64,000 nt of DNA, taken from the NCBI RefSeq assembly GCF_008329645.1, contig NZ_CP043474.1, forward strand, positions 1,612,001-1,676,000, in the 5' to 3' direction. Shown piece by piece: positions 45,101-53,586 of this stretch. Numbering within the stretch: position 1 is the stretch's first letter; every line of letters begins with the position of its first letter. Source of the DNA: Mycolicibacterium grossiae (GTDB lineage Bacteria > Actinomycetota > Actinomycetes > Mycobacteriales > Mycobacteriaceae). A program made the translations under genes and the position numbers. Below the pieces are notes generated by a model, which worked only from the letters and a program-made list of their open reading frames with translations, did no database searches and was not told the origin of the DNA.

Positions 45101-46383
45101 AGCCGGCCGGTCCACGCCAGCGACGTACCGGCCGCGAGCGCGGCGAGGACCACGATGCCGACGGCCACCCGCTTGTTGCGCTCCGGGTTGGCCACCGCCG
45201 AGATCCACTCGCGGCGCGGCACGCTGCCGGGCAGGGGCACCCGGCCGAGCAGGTGCGCCAGGCCCAGGACGAGCGGCAGGCGCAGCAGCGGCTCCAGCTT
45301 GTGCACGTTGCGCAGCGGCGTGCCCGAGGCGTCGAGGAACGCCCGAACCTGCTCAGCGACCGGGGAACCCAGGCCGCCCGCGTAGCCCGCCGCCAGCAGC
45401 GTCAGGCCCACCAGCAGCATGGCGATCAGCCGGCCGCGGGCGGGCATGGTGCGCATGGCCAGCCCGGCCAGGCCCGCCGCGGCGACCAGCGTGGTGGCGA
45501 GCACCGCCACCGACCCGGTGACCAGCGAGGCGCCGGCCGTCGCGGTCGGCGCCACGAACGGCGTCCAGCTGTAGGTGCCGCGCAGCACCTCGGTGAGCGA
45601 GAGCCACTGCGTGGTGACCCCGGAGGACTCGATGAAGTCCAGGAACGGCGGGCTGACGCGGCCGAGCAACAGCAGCGCGACCACCCACCACGTGACGGCC
45701 AGCGCGGTGCACAGCGCCCACCAGCCGGTGAAGCGCCACCACAGCCGGTTGGGCCGGTGCGTGGCCCACCACAGCACCGCCGCCAGGCAGCCGGTGAGCG
45801 TCGCGACGGCGTTCACCGCCCCCATCAGGGCGATCGCCACCGCCGAGCGCGCCGCCAGGACGCGCACGGAGCCCTTTCCCTGGAGCGCGAGGATCACCGG
45901 CAGCAGCACCCACGGCGCCAGCATCATCGGCAGCGTCTCCGAGGAGATCGCGCCCAGCGTGGTCAGCGCGCGCGGCGACAGCGCGAACGCGGCGGCGGCG
46001 ACGACGCGCGAGCTGGTGGTGCCGATGCCCAGGGCCTCCGCGACGCGCAGCAGTCCCCAGAAGCCCGCGGCGAGCAGCAGGGCCCACCACAGCCGCTGCA
46101 CCACCCAGCCGGGCAGGCCGAGGAGGTCACCGGCGAGGAAGAATGCGCCGTGCGGGAAGAGGTAGCCGTAGGCCTGGTTCTGCGCCTGGCCGAACGGGAG
46201 TTCGCCGTTCCACAGATGCGCGGCGCGGGCGAGGAACCGCAGCGGATTGGCGGTGAGGTCGAGCTTGGTGTCGGGGGCGATGAGGCCCGGGGACTGGGCA
46301 AAGCTCAGGATCAGCGCCGCGGCGCCGACGAGCCACAGCCAGCGACGGGACAGCAAGGACGCGCCGGGGGCCGAGCTAGGTAC
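42163..46383 (-). CDS. aftD: Alpha-(1->3)-arabinofuranosyltransferase AftD
   Basis: A very large (1406-residue) membrane protein. The N-terminal third is a GT-C-type multi-spanning domain (WLWLVGAAALILSFAQSPGL, then several helices), the central and C-terminal part is a long extracytoplasmic region with carbohydrate-binding-module-like folds (DADATTSWVSNSLQ), and the protein ends in more helices. Length and neighbours match AftD, which branches arabinan of arabinogalactan and lipoarabinomannan. The GTG at 46383 is preferred; it overlaps the upstream small gene by 8 nt. Confidence 0.9.
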   Translation of the reverse strand, partial: VPSSAPGASLLSRRWLWLVGAAALILSFAQSPGLIAPDTKLDLTANPLRFLARAAHLWNGELPFGQAQNQAYGYLFPHGAFFLAGDLLGLPGWVVQRLWWALLLAAGFWGLLRVAEALGIGTTSSRVVAAAAFALSPRALTTLGAISSETLPMMLAPWVLLPVILALQGKGSVRVLAARSAVAIALMGAVNAVATLTGCLAAVLWWATHRPNRLWWRFTGWWALCTALAVTWWVVALLLLGRVSPPFLDFIESSGVTTQWLSLTEVLRGTYSWTPFVAPTATAGASLVTGSVAVLATTLVAAAGLAGLAMRTMPARGRLIAMLLVGLTLLAAGYAGGLGSPVAEQVRAFLDASGTPLRNVHKLEPLLRLPLVLGLAHLLGRVPLPGSVPRREWISAVANPERNKRVAVGIVVLAALAAGTSLAWTGRLSPPGGFTAVPDYWHEAAAWLDENNSPDPGRVLVAPGAPFATQVWGNSHDEPLQVLGSSPWGVRDSIPLTPPQTIRALDSVQRLFAAGRPSAGLADTLSRQGISFVVVRNDLDPDASRSARPLLVHRAIDGSPGLTKVAEFGQLIGPGRLDGFVSDSGLRPAYPAIEIYRVRGTTPVRPYLVDADAMARVDGAPEALLRLDERRALLGRPPLGPMLLTADAERAGLPTPLVTVTDTPAARETDYGRVDDHSSAIRTPNDPRRTYNRVPDYPSPGVDPVYGAWTGGRLSASSSSSDSTALPNVAPASGPTAAIDADATTSWVSNSLQAALGQWLQVDFDRPIANATVTLTPSATAVGAQVRRIEMSTATGTSTLRFDEPGKPITAALPYGETDFVRFTAAGTDDGSAGVQFGITDLAVTQYDASGFAHPVTLRHTVEVPGPPPNAAVAQWDLGSDLLGRQGCAAGPQATLCAAAMALSPEEPINLSRTLTVPQATDVTPTVWVRARQGPALADLIRQPGTTRAVGDADPIDVLGSAYAATDGDPRTSWTAPQVVAQGGAAANLELRLPRPTPVSGVRLTPSVVTLPAHPTLIAVDLGDGPQVRRIDPRGGAQTLALHPRTTDVVKLSILDWDDVIDRTALGFDQIKPPGLAEVAALDARGAAIAPADAATNRTRVIDLPCGRGPVIGIAGQFVQTSVRATVGDLLAGTPIAATPCRTAPIALPAGQQELLVSPGSAFVVDGARLAGPRAAEVRSAPTTPAATGEWTNDRRVVDVTAAPTERVLVVPESVNPGWAARTADGTALTPVTVNGWQQGWVLPAGTSGRVTLAFAFNTPYRVGLFGGLALLPLLGLLAFWRARRRTAPAEPAAPWRPPAPVVGVAVVALGAVIAGWAGALVLAAAVGLRHLLRHRPWLDRATLLVTAGGLTVAGAVLSQNPWRSVDGYVGHSPWVQLCALLSVAALAATVVVAPVSAPPPVRSDP

Positions 46384-46549
46384 GGTCGCCGTACTCGACC
46401 CTGTTGAGCACCGACGATGCGGGGTCACCGGCCTGCACGGGTGGCTTGCTGTCCTCCTGGACCATCAGCGTCACCCCGAAGATCGCCGCCGCGCCGAGGA
46501 GCAGTCCGACCACGATGCTGGCCGCTGCTGGCAACACGAACCGATCCAC
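46376..46549 (-). CDS. Small secreted/membrane protein upstream of aftD (Rv0236A-like)
   Basis: A 57-residue protein with one hydrophobic N-terminal segment (VLPAAASIVVGLLLGAAAIF) and a short polar tail ending VLNRVEYGDRT. The GTG start is at 46549. It corresponds in position and size to Rv0236A, described as a small secreted protein. Its stop overlaps the aftD start by 8 nt, so translation is coupled. Confidence 0.8.
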   Translation of the reverse strand: MDRFVLPAAASIVVGLLLGAAAIFGVTLMVQEDSKPPVQAGDPASSVLNRVEYGDRT

Positions 46550-46589
46550 GCCGCCAACGTAGCACGACCGCCCGTTAGCCTCGGTGTCC

Positions 46590-47777
46590 ATGGTTGCGTC
46601 CCCGAAGGCCCGCGCCCTGTGCGCCGTGGCGGCTGTGTCCGTGTTGACCCTCGGTTGCTCGTCGGGCGGTGCGTCGCCGTCGTCACCGGCGCCGCGGACC
46701 GCCGAGGCCACCCCGGTGTCGACCTCCACCACGCTGCCGCCGACCCCGGGGGCACCCGCCTGCGGCACCGGTGACGCGCTGCTGGCGTCGATGACCACCC
46801 GCGACAAGCTCGCCCAACTGCTGATGGTCGGCGTGACCGGCGCCGACGACGCGAAGGCCGTCGTCGACCAGCACCACGTCGGCGGCATCTTCATCGGCAG
46901 CTGGACCGACCGCTCGATGCTCACCGACGGCACCGTGCCCGCGCTCGCGGACACCGCACCGCTGCCCCCGACGGTCAGCGTCGACGAGGAGGGCGGCCGC
47001 GTGTCGCGGCTGGCGAACCTCATCGGCTCGCAGCCCTCGCCGCGCGTCCTGGCCCAGACCAGCACGCCCGACGAGGTGCGCGGCATCGCCTTCCAGCGCG
47101 GCCAGGCGATGCGCAACCTGGGGATCAACGTCGACTTCGCGCCCGTCGTCGACGTCACCGAGGAGTCCGACGACGAGGTGATCGGCGACCGGTCCTTCGG
47201 CTCGGACCCCGCAAAGGTGATCGAGTACGCCGGCGCCTACGCGCAGGGACTGCGCGACGCCGGCATCACCCCGGTGCTCAAGCACTTTCCCGGCCACGGC
47301 CACTCCTCGGGCGACTCGCACGTCGGCGGCGTCGTCACCCCGCCGCTGGACGCGCTGAAGGCCAATGACCTGGTGCCCTACGGCGCGCTCACCACCGCGC
47401 AGCCGGTGGCGGTGATGGTCGGCCACATGCAGGTCCCCGGGTTGACCGGCGACCTGCCCGCCAGCCTGAGCCCGGCCGCCTACGGCCTGCTGCGTTCGGG
47501 CGGGTACGGCGGCCCCGGCTTCGGCGGTCTGGTGTACACCGACGACCTGTCCAGCATGGGCGCCATCAACCAGCGCTACGGCGTCGCCGACGCGGTGCTG
47601 AAGGCGCTGCAGGCCGGTGCCGACGTCGCGCTGTGGGTCACCACCACCGAGGTGCCCGCGGTGCTCGACCGCCTGGAGAGCGCGGTCAACGGCGGCGAAC
47701 TGAACATGGGCGCCGTCGACGCGTCGGTGCTCAAGGTGGCCGGGACGAAGGGCCCCTCCCCGCGCTGCGGCGGCTAG
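46590..47777 (+). CDS. lpqI: LpqI-like lipoprotein, NagZ-type beta-N-acetylglucosaminidase
   Basis: A 395-residue lipoprotein. The signal peptide ends in a lipobox with the cysteine in LTLGC. The GH3 NagZ core shows KHFPGHGHSSGDSHVGG with the catalytic DSH, and the nucleophile aspartate in VYTDDLSSMGA. It would cut GlcNAc from muropeptides during cell-wall recycling. It is divergent from the small gene upstream of aftD, and the order matches Rv0237. The ATG at 46590 is used; a GTG two codons earlier is possible. Confidence 0.9.
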   Translation: MVASPKARALCAVAAVSVLTLGCSSGGASPSSPAPRTAEATPVSTSTTLPPTPGAPACGTGDALLASMTTRDKLAQLLMVGVTGADDAKAVVDQHHVGGIFIGSWTDRSMLTDGTVPALADTAPLPPTVSVDEEGGRVSRLANLIGSQPSPRVLAQTSTPDEVRGIAFQRGQAMRNLGINVDFAPVVDVTEESDDEVIGDRSFGSDPAKVIEYAGAYAQGLRDAGITPVLKHFPGHGHSSGDSHVGGVVTPPLDALKANDLVPYGALTTAQPVAVMVGHMQVPGLTGDLPASLSPAAYGLLRSGGYGGPGFGGLVYTDDLSSMGAINQRYGVADAVLKALQAGADVALWVTTTEVPAVLDRLESAVNGGELNMGAVDASVLKVAGTKGPSPRCGG

Positions 47778-47810
47778 CCGTACCCGCGCGGCGGCTAGCT
47801 GTACTCGCGC
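47769..47810 (+). repeat. Two 21-bp tandem repeats spanning the lpqI stop codon
   Basis: Units at 47769-47789 and 47790-47810 (GGCGGCTAGC-GTAC-CGCGC pattern) are near-identical; the first contains the lpqI stop TAG. A third partial copy follows. The duplication repeats the gene end including its stop. Confidence 0.85.
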
Positions 47811-47870
47811 GGCGGGCGGCGCGTCCACGCGGAGGACGCCGCGACGCCACGCATTGCTTACCCTGAAGAC

Positions 47871-48512
47871 ATGGCAGGTGGAACGAAGCGGTTGCCGCGC
47901 GCGGTGCGCGAGCAGCAGATGCTCGACGCCGCCGTGCAGATGTTCTCGGTGAACGGCTATCACGAGACGTCGATGGACGCGATCGCGGCGCAGGCCGAGA
48001 TCTCCAAGCCGATGCTGTACCTGTACTACGGCTCCAAGGAGGAGCTGTTCGGCGCGTGCCTGGACCGCGAACTGGCGCGGTTCGTCGACACCGTGCGCGC
48101 CGACATCGACTTCACCCAGCCGGCGAAGGAACTGCTGCGCACCGCCGTGGTCTCGTTCCTGAGCTACATCGACGAAAACCGCGCGTCGTGGATCGTGCTG
48201 TACACCCAGGCGACCAGCTCGCAGGCGTTCGCCCACACCGTCCGCGAGGGGCGCGAGCGCATCGTCGAACTGGTCAGCAGGCTGCTGCTGTCCGGTACCC
48301 GAAACCCCGAGCCGGACACCGACTTCGACATGATGGCCATCGCGCTGGTGGGTGCCGGTGAGGCGGTCGCGAACCGGGTCAGCACCGGCGACACCAGCGT
48401 GCAGGATGCGGCCGAGCTAATGATCAACCTGTTCTGGGGCGGCCTCAAGGGCAACCCGTCCGACGCGCACCCGCACGAGGCGGCCGATACCGCGGCGAGC
48501 CGCGCTCACTAG
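47871..48512 (+). CDS. TetR family transcriptional regulator (Rv0238-like)
   Basis: A 213-residue regulator. The helix-turn-helix is TSMDAIAAQAEISKPMLYLY, in the usual position for TetR. The C-terminal helices form the ligand domain. It lies next to htdX, fabG4, fadA2 and fadE5, and the palindromes upstream of those genes could be its targets, which is inferred. The stop lies in the first unit of a 25-bp tandem repeat. Confidence 0.9.
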   Translation: MAGGTKRLPRAVREQQMLDAAVQMFSVNGYHETSMDAIAAQAEISKPMLYLYYGSKEELFGACLDRELARFVDTVRADIDFTQPAKELLRTAVVSFLSYIDENRASWIVLYTQATSSQAFAHTVREGRERIVELVSRLLLSGTRNPEPDTDFDMMAIALVGAGEAVANRVSTGDTSVQDAAELMINLFWGGLKGNPSDAHPHEAADTAASRAH

Positions 48513-48565
48513 TCCCGCGGCGAGCCGCGCCCACTAGCCCCGCGGCGAGCCGCGCCCAGTAGCGG
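48491..48565. repeat. Three 25-bp tandem repeats at the tetR/htdX convergent ends
   Basis: Units at 48491-48515, 48516-48540 and 48541-48565 share the start CGCGGCGAGCCGCGC and each carries an in-frame-like TAG; the first contains the tetR stop. The array ends 1 nt before the htdX stop. Each unit also contains a CGCGGC-GA-GCCGCG inverted repeat that could fold as a terminator hairpin. Confidence 0.85.
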
Positions 48566-48566
48566 G

Positions 48567-49424
48567 TCAGGACAGCGGCGTCAGCGTCCCCGTCAGGTGC
48601 GGGTAGCCCTTCGACAGGTGGCGTAGCGCGAGTTCCCACCCGCCGCCGGTGCGCTGGACGTACAGGCCCACCTTCGCGGGCAGGAGCACCGGCTTGCCGA
48701 ACCGCACCGCATAGCGGACGGCGTCGGGCAGCTGGCCCTCGACGTTGCCGAGAACCGCTGCGGCGGTGAACATCCCGTGGGCGATCGCGGTGGGGAAGCC
48801 GAACAGCTTCGCGCCGACCGAGCTGGTGTGGATGGGATTGTGGTCGCCGCCCACCGAGGCGTAGTGCCGGATCTGGGCACCGCTGATGCTGAGCACGGCG
48901 TTGGGTGGCGGAAGCTTCGGCTGCTTCTTCGGCTCCGGCCTCGGCTCGTCGGAGAGGCTGGTCCGCTGCTGGTGCAGGAACGTCGTCACCTGCTGCCAGA
49001 CGGTGTCGTTGCCGACCGTGACGTCGGTGAGCACGTCGACGAGCAGACCCTTGCGGTGCTCGCGCAGGTTCTCCGCACGCACCTCCACGTCGACCGCGTC
49101 GGACACCGAGATGGGCCGGTGCTGGGTGATGACGTTCTCCACGTGCACCGCCCCCATGGCGGCGAACGGGAAGTCGAAGCCGCTGACGAGGGACATGACC
49201 GACGGGAACGTCAGCGCGAAGGGGTACGTCAGCGGCACCGTGTCGCCGAACCGCAGGCCGGTCACCTGGGCGTAGGCGGCGACGTTCGCGGGATCGATCG
49301 CGAGGTCGGACACCCGCACGGTGCGCTTCGGCAGGTCGTCGCCGCGCGACACGAACGGCAGGGCGCCGGCCGCCGCGCGGGCCATGTTCAGCAGGCCGCT
49401 GGGCTGCTCGCCGGACACCGTCAT
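48567..49424 (-). CDS. htdX: (R)-3-hydroxyacyl-thioester dehydratase HtdX-like
   Basis: A 285-residue double hotdog-fold dehydratase. The N-terminal hotdog lacks catalytic residues; the C-terminal half has the MaoC/hydratase-2 motif as [16 protein letters not shown], with the catalytic Asp and His, followed by [10 protein letters not shown]. It would dehydrate 3-hydroxyacyl thioesters in fatty-acid elongation. The ATG at 49424 overlaps the fabG4 stop by 4 nt; order matches Rv0241c-Rv0242c. Confidence 0.9.
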   Translation of the reverse strand: MTVSGEQPSGLLNMARAAAGALPFVSRGDDLPKRTVRVSDLAIDPANVAAYAQVTGLRFGDTVPLTYPFALTFPSVMSLVSGFDFPFAAMGAVHVENVITQHRPISVSDAVDVEVRAENLREHRKGLLVDVLTDVTVGNDTVWQQVTTFLHQQRTSLSDEPRPEPKKQPKLPPPNAVLSISGAQIRHYASVGGDHNPIHTSSVGAKLFGFPTAIAHGMFTAAAVLGNVEGQLPDAVRYAVRFGKPVLLPAKVGLYVQRTGGGWELALRHLSKGYPHLTGTLTPLS

Positions 49425-50773
49425 GCCCCGATCATTGCCTGACCGCACACCCGAATGGTGTTGCCGGTCACGGCGTTCGACGCGGGGCTGGCGAAGTAGG
49501 CGATCGCCTCGGCGACGTCGACGGGCTGGCCGCCCTGCAGCATCGAGTTCAGTCGGCGGCCCACCTCGCGGGTGGCGAGCGGGATGGCCTCGGTCATCTT
49601 GGTCTCGATGAAGCCGGGGGCGACGGCATTGATCGTGATGCCCTTCTCGGCGAGTTCGGGCGCCAGTGCCTGGGTGAGGCCGATCATCCCGGCCTTGGTG
49701 GCGGCGTAATTGGTCTGGCCGCGGTTGCCTGCGATGCCGGCCATCGACGACAGACCGACGATGCGGCCGCCCGACGCGAGCGCACCGTTGGCCACCAGGC
49801 CCTCGGCCAGCCGCTGCGGGGCCAGCAGGTTCACGGCGATCACCGAGTCCCAGCGGGCGTCGTCCATGTTGGCGAGCAGCTTGTCGCGGGTGATGCCGGC
49901 GTTGTTGACCAGCACGTCGGCGTGCCCGCCGTGGTGCTCGCGCAGGTGTTCGGTGATCTTGTCGACCGCGTCGGGCGCGGTGACGTCCAGCGTCAGCGCC
50001 GTGCCGCCGACCTTCTCAGCGGTCTCGGCGAGTGCCTCGGCGGCCTGCTCCACGTCGACGGCGACCACGCGGGCGCCGTCGCGGGCGAAGACCTTGGCGA
50101 TTTCCGCACCGATGCCGCGCGCGGCGCCGGTGATGATCGCGACCTTGCCGTCCAGAGGCTTGTCCCAGTCGGCCGGCGGAGTGGCGTCGTCGGCGCCGAC
50201 GACGAATACCTGACCGTCGACGTACGCCGACTTGGCCGAGAGCAGGAAGCGCAGCGTCGACTCCAGGCCGGTCGCGGCCGGCTTGGCATCGGCGTCGAGG
50301 TACACCAGGTTGACCGTGGCGCCCTTCTGCAGCTCCTTGCCCAGCGAGCGGGTGAAGCCCTCGAGCGCGCGCTGCGCGATGCGCTCGTTCACGCCGTCGG
50401 CCTCGTCGGGCGTGGTGCCGACGACGACGACGCGCGCACACGCGGCGAGGTTGCGCAGGACGGGGGTGAAGAAGTCGTGCAGTGCCTTGAGGCCCTCAGG
50501 CGTGTTGATGCCGGTGGCGTCGAACACCAGGCCGCCGAAGGTGTCGGCCCAGCGGCCGCCGGCGTTGTTGCCCACCAGCTCGTAGTCGTCGGCGAGGGCG
50601 GCGCGCAGCGGCTCGGCCACGCGGCCCTCGCCGCCGATCAGCAGCGAGCCGGGCAGCGGCGGGTCACCCGCGCGGTACCGGCGCAGTTCCTGGGGGCGCG
50701 GCACGCCGAGTTGCTTGGCCAGGAACGATCCCGGTCCAGAGTTCACCACTTGCGAGAACAGGTCGGAAGCCAC
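49421..50773 (-). CDS. fabG4: FabG4-like 3-oxoacyl-thioester reductase
   Basis: A 450-residue high-molecular-weight FabG. The first 200 residues form a flavodoxin-like domain; the second domain is a short-chain dehydrogenase with [18 protein letters not shown] and the catalytic [19 protein letters not shown]. It reduces 3-oxoacyl thioesters with NADH. It is coupled to htdX downstream and divergent from fadA2. Confidence 0.92.
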   Translation of the reverse strand: MASDLFSQVVNSGPGSFLAKQLGVPRPQELRRYRAGDPPLPGSLLIGGEGRVAEPLRAALADDYELVGNNAGGRWADTFGGLVFDATGINTPEGLKALHDFFTPVLRNLAACARVVVVGTTPDEADGVNERIAQRALEGFTRSLGKELQKGATVNLVYLDADAKPAATGLESTLRFLLSAKSAYVDGQVFVVGADDATPPADWDKPLDGKVAIITGAARGIGAEIAKVFARDGARVVAVDVEQAAEALAETAEKVGGTALTLDVTAPDAVDKITEHLREHHGGHADVLVNNAGITRDKLLANMDDARWDSVIAVNLLAPQRLAEGLVANGALASGGRIVGLSSMAGIAGNRGQTNYAATKAGMIGLTQALAPELAEKGITINAVAPGFIETKMTEAIPLATREVGRRLNSMLQGGQPVDVAEAIAYFASPASNAVTGNTIRVCGQAMIGA

Positions 50774-50836
50774 TTCGCTGCCTTTCGGGAGGTCGCTGAG
50801 GGGGTATGTCCATGGGTGTCGTACCGCTCACCGAAC

Positions 50837-50850
50837 TTACTCCAGAGTAA
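50837..50850. promoter_or_regulatory. TTACTC-CA-GAGTAA palindrome in the fabG4/fadA2 control region
   Basis: A perfect 6-bp-arm palindrome lies between the divergent fabG4 and fadA2 starts, about 64 nt from fabG4 and 113 nt from fadA2. It shares the TTAC-N6-GTAA layout with a site upstream of fadE5, so one TetR-type repressor may control both. Confidence 0.5.
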
Positions 50851-50962
50851 GAACGGTGGGTAGTATGACGCTCGACACCCGACTTTCCCCGAGATCGACG
50901 GAACGCAAACGTCGGGCTCGAACACCGAACGACTCGATGAGCCGGACGAGAGGAGCACTTCA

Positions 50963-52264
50963 ATGAGCACGGACAGGACTGCACGCCGGGTCGCCATCGT
51001 GGGCGGCAACCGGATCCCCTTCGCCCGTTCCGACGGCGCCTACGCGAACGCGTCCAACCAGGACATGTTCACCGCCGCGCTGGACGGCCTCATCGAGCGG
51101 TTCAACCTCGCCGGGGAGCGCCTCGGCGCCGTCGTCGGCGGGGCGGTGCTCAAGCACAGCCGCGACTTCAACCTGATGCGCGAGTGCGTGCTGGGCACGT
51201 CGCTCAACGCGCACACCGCGGCCTACGACCTGCAGCAGGCGTGCGGGACGGGCCTGCAGTCGACGATCGCGGTGGCCAACGCCATCGCCCTGGGTCAGTA
51301 CGACTCCGGCGCGGCCGGCGGCGTCGACACCACCTCCGACGCGCCGATCGCGTTCGGCGACGACCTGCGCCGCGTCCTGCTCGGGCTGCGTCGCGCCAAG
51401 TCCAACGTCGACCGACTGAAGCTCGTCGGCAAGCTGCCCGCCGCGGTCGGCGTGGAGATCCCCACCAACGGCGAGCCGCGGACCGGGCTGTCGATGGGCG
51501 AGCACGCCGCGATCACCGCCAAGAAGATGGGCGTCAAGCGCACCGACCAGGACGAGCTGGCCGCCGCCAGCCACCGCAACATGGCCGCCGCCTACGACCG
51601 CGGCTTCTTCGACGACCTCGTCACCCCGTTCCTCGGGCTGTACCGGGACAACAACCTGCGGGCCGACTCGTCGGCCGAAAAGCTCGCCAAGCTCAAGCCG
51701 GTGTTCGGCGTCAAGAACGGCGACGCCACCATGACGGCGGGCAACTCGACGCCGCTGACCGACGGCGCCTCGGTGACGCTGCTGTCCACCGAGGAGTGGG
51801 CCGCCGAGCGCAACCTGCCCGTGCTGGCGTACTTCGTCGACGGCGAGACCGCCGCGGTCGACTACGTCAACGGCGACGACGGCCTGCTGATGGCCCCGAC
51901 CTACGCCGTGCCGCGGCTGCTGGCCCGCAACGGCCTCACCCTGCAGGACTTCGACTTCTACGAGATCCACGAGGCGTTCGCGTCGGTGGTGCTCGCGACG
52001 CTGCAGGCCTGGGAGTCCGACGAGTACTGCAAGGAGCGGCTGGGGCTGGATGCGGCACTCGGCAGCATCGACCGGTCCAAGCTCAACGTCAACGGCTCCT
52101 CGCTGGCGGCGGGTCACCCGTTCGCGGCGACCGGCGGCCGCATCGTGGCGCAGCTCGCCAAGCAGCTGGCCGAGAAGAAGGCGTCGACCGGCCAGCCCGT
52201 GCGCGGACTCATCTCCATCTGCGCCGCAGGTGGGCAGGGTGTCACCGCCATCCTGGAGGCATGA
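50963..52264 (+). CDS. fadA2: Acetyl-CoA acyltransferase (thiolase) FadA2
   Basis: A 433-residue thiolase. The nucleophile is in DLQQACGTGLQS, followed by IHEAFASV and the NVNGSSLAAGHPFAATGG loop; the C-terminal second cysteine is in ISICAAGGQG. It would cleave 3-oxoacyl-CoA in beta-oxidation, completing the steps of the neighbouring reductase and dehydratase. The order matches Rv0243. A strong bidirectional hairpin follows the stop. Confidence 0.92.
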   Translation: MSTDRTARRVAIVGGNRIPFARSDGAYANASNQDMFTAALDGLIERFNLAGERLGAVVGGAVLKHSRDFNLMRECVLGTSLNAHTAAYDLQQACGTGLQSTIAVANAIALGQYDSGAAGGVDTTSDAPIAFGDDLRRVLLGLRRAKSNVDRLKLVGKLPAAVGVEIPTNGEPRTGLSMGEHAAITAKKMGVKRTDQDELAAASHRNMAAAYDRGFFDDLVTPFLGLYRDNNLRADSSAEKLAKLKPVFGVKNGDATMTAGNSTPLTDGASVTLLSTEEWAAERNLPVLAYFVDGETAAVDYVNGDDGLLMAPTYAVPRLLARNGLTLQDFDFYEIHEAFASVVLATLQAWESDEYCKERLGLDAALGSIDRSKLNVNGSSLAAGHPFAATGGRIVAQLAKQLAEKKASTGQPVRGLISICAAGGQGVTAILEA

Positions 52265-52337
52265 CCGGAAAGTCGGGGAAAGAAGATTCCGTAGGGCTGT
52301 AACGCCTCGCTGATACCCGCCGATGTACTTGATAGCT

Positions 52338-52377
52338 CCGTGTTGCCGTCTGACCCCCCGACCCGACGGCAACACGG
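52338..52377. terminator. Bidirectional terminator between fadA2 and the TehA-like gene
   Basis: Perfect 13-bp arms CCGTGTTGCCGTC (52338-52350) and GACGGCAACACGG (52365-52377) enclose a 14-base loop, followed on the plus strand by a T-rich stretch (CATCTTCTTTTCG). It sits between two convergent genes. Confidence 0.85.
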
Positions 52378-52422
52378 GGCATCTTCTTTTCGTGGTCATG
52401 AGTCGGCCGTGCCTCGGCCCGG

Positions 52423-53544
52423 TCACGTGCCTGACGGCACGTCCTTCCTGGCCGTGATGGGGCCCGTCGAGGCCGGCGGCTGGAACAGCGTGCCGCCGAG
52501 GCTGCCGCGGGCGGTCTGCACGGCCACCAGACCCCAGGTGCACAGCAGGCAGGCATAGGCGACGACGGCCGCGCCGCGGAACGCCGGTAGCCCCGTGTGC
52601 ACGGCGAGCTGCGTGGTGCCGGTCACGAACGTTCCCACCGGGAAGGTCAAGCTCCACCAGGTCAGCGCGAACGGCATGCCGCGGCGGATGGTCCGGACCG
52701 TCAACGACGTCGCCAGCGCGATCCACAGCACCGCGAACCCCCACACCGGCACGCCGAACAGCACCGCGAACACCGCCATGCCCGACGCCAGGTCGGCGGG
52801 GACGGCCAGCGCCGCCTGTGCGCCGAGCAGCCCGGCCGCGGTGATGCCCTGCCCCAGCGGGCCGAGCACGATCCACAACGTCGGCACCCGCGTCGTCCCC
52901 GACGTGCCGTAGTGGGCCAACCGGCTCCAGATCAGCGAGATGATGACCAGCGCCGCGATGAGCGACAGACCGAACATCGCCCAGCAGCCGTAGAGCATCG
53001 TGGTGCGGCCGGTGCCGGGCGCCATGTGCGGAATCAGCAGCGCCCCCGACGCCGCAGACACCATCGGCGGCACGACCGGCATCAGCCAGCCGCCGAACGC
53101 CGCGTCGGGGCCGACGCTGATTTGGGTGAACATCAGGTAGGGGATGGAGATGGCGGTGAACAGGCCGCCGAGTGTGCCGGTGGTCCACAGCACCCAGGCG
53201 AGGTCGACGGCCAGACGCTCGCCGATCAGGTCCTTGCCGACGAGCAGCGCGCCCGCGCCGACGGTCATGAACGCCATCGGCGCCGCACCGTAGAAGTGCG
53301 TCATCTGCGGGTTGCGCGCGTGGCCCCGCGCGGCCGTCGGGTGGCGCGCCCACTGGGCGGACACCGCGACGATGAGCACCACCAGCAGGGCCGCTGCCAC
53401 CACCCACACGATGCGCGAGAACACGTGCAGCCCGGGCACGTGCAGCGGCAGGCCCGCCCCCGCGGTCGCGACGATGCCGGTGCCCATCACCGAGGCGAAC
53501 CAGTTGGGACCGAAGTAGCGCAGGCGGGCGATCTCGGTGGTCAT
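52423..53544 (-). CDS. TehA/SLAC1-like membrane transporter
   Basis: A 373-residue membrane protein with about ten hydrophobic helices, beginning RYFGPNWFASVMGTGIVATA, the usual start of the TDT (tellurite/dicarboxylate, SLAC1) family. Members move anions such as nitrate, sulfite or dicarboxylates. The ATG at 53544 is used; longer frames run antisense to the neighbouring oxidoreductase. It is convergent with fadA2 and divergent from the F420-type gene (42 nt). Confidence 0.85.
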   Translation of the reverse strand: MTTEIARLRYFGPNWFASVMGTGIVATAGAGLPLHVPGLHVFSRIVWVVAAALLVVLIVAVSAQWARHPTAARGHARNPQMTHFYGAAPMAFMTVGAGALLVGKDLIGERLAVDLAWVLWTTGTLGGLFTAISIPYLMFTQISVGPDAAFGGWLMPVVPPMVSAASGALLIPHMAPGTGRTTMLYGCWAMFGLSLIAALVIISLIWSRLAHYGTSGTTRVPTLWIVLGPLGQGITAAGLLGAQAALAVPADLASGMAVFAVLFGVPVWGFAVLWIALATSLTVRTIRRGMPFALTWWSLTFPVGTFVTGTTQLAVHTGLPAFRGAAVVAYACLLCTWGLVAVQTARGSLGGTLFQPPASTGPITARKDVPSGT

Positions 53545-53586
53545 GATTCGATGGTCGCGGGGCGATCGGACAGGAGCGGACACGTC

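Noticed and set aside
48445..48639. Small minus-strand frame around the tetR/htdX junction
   Set aside because: It overlaps the 25-bp tandem repeats and the ends of two clear genes, with no ribosome-binding site or family.
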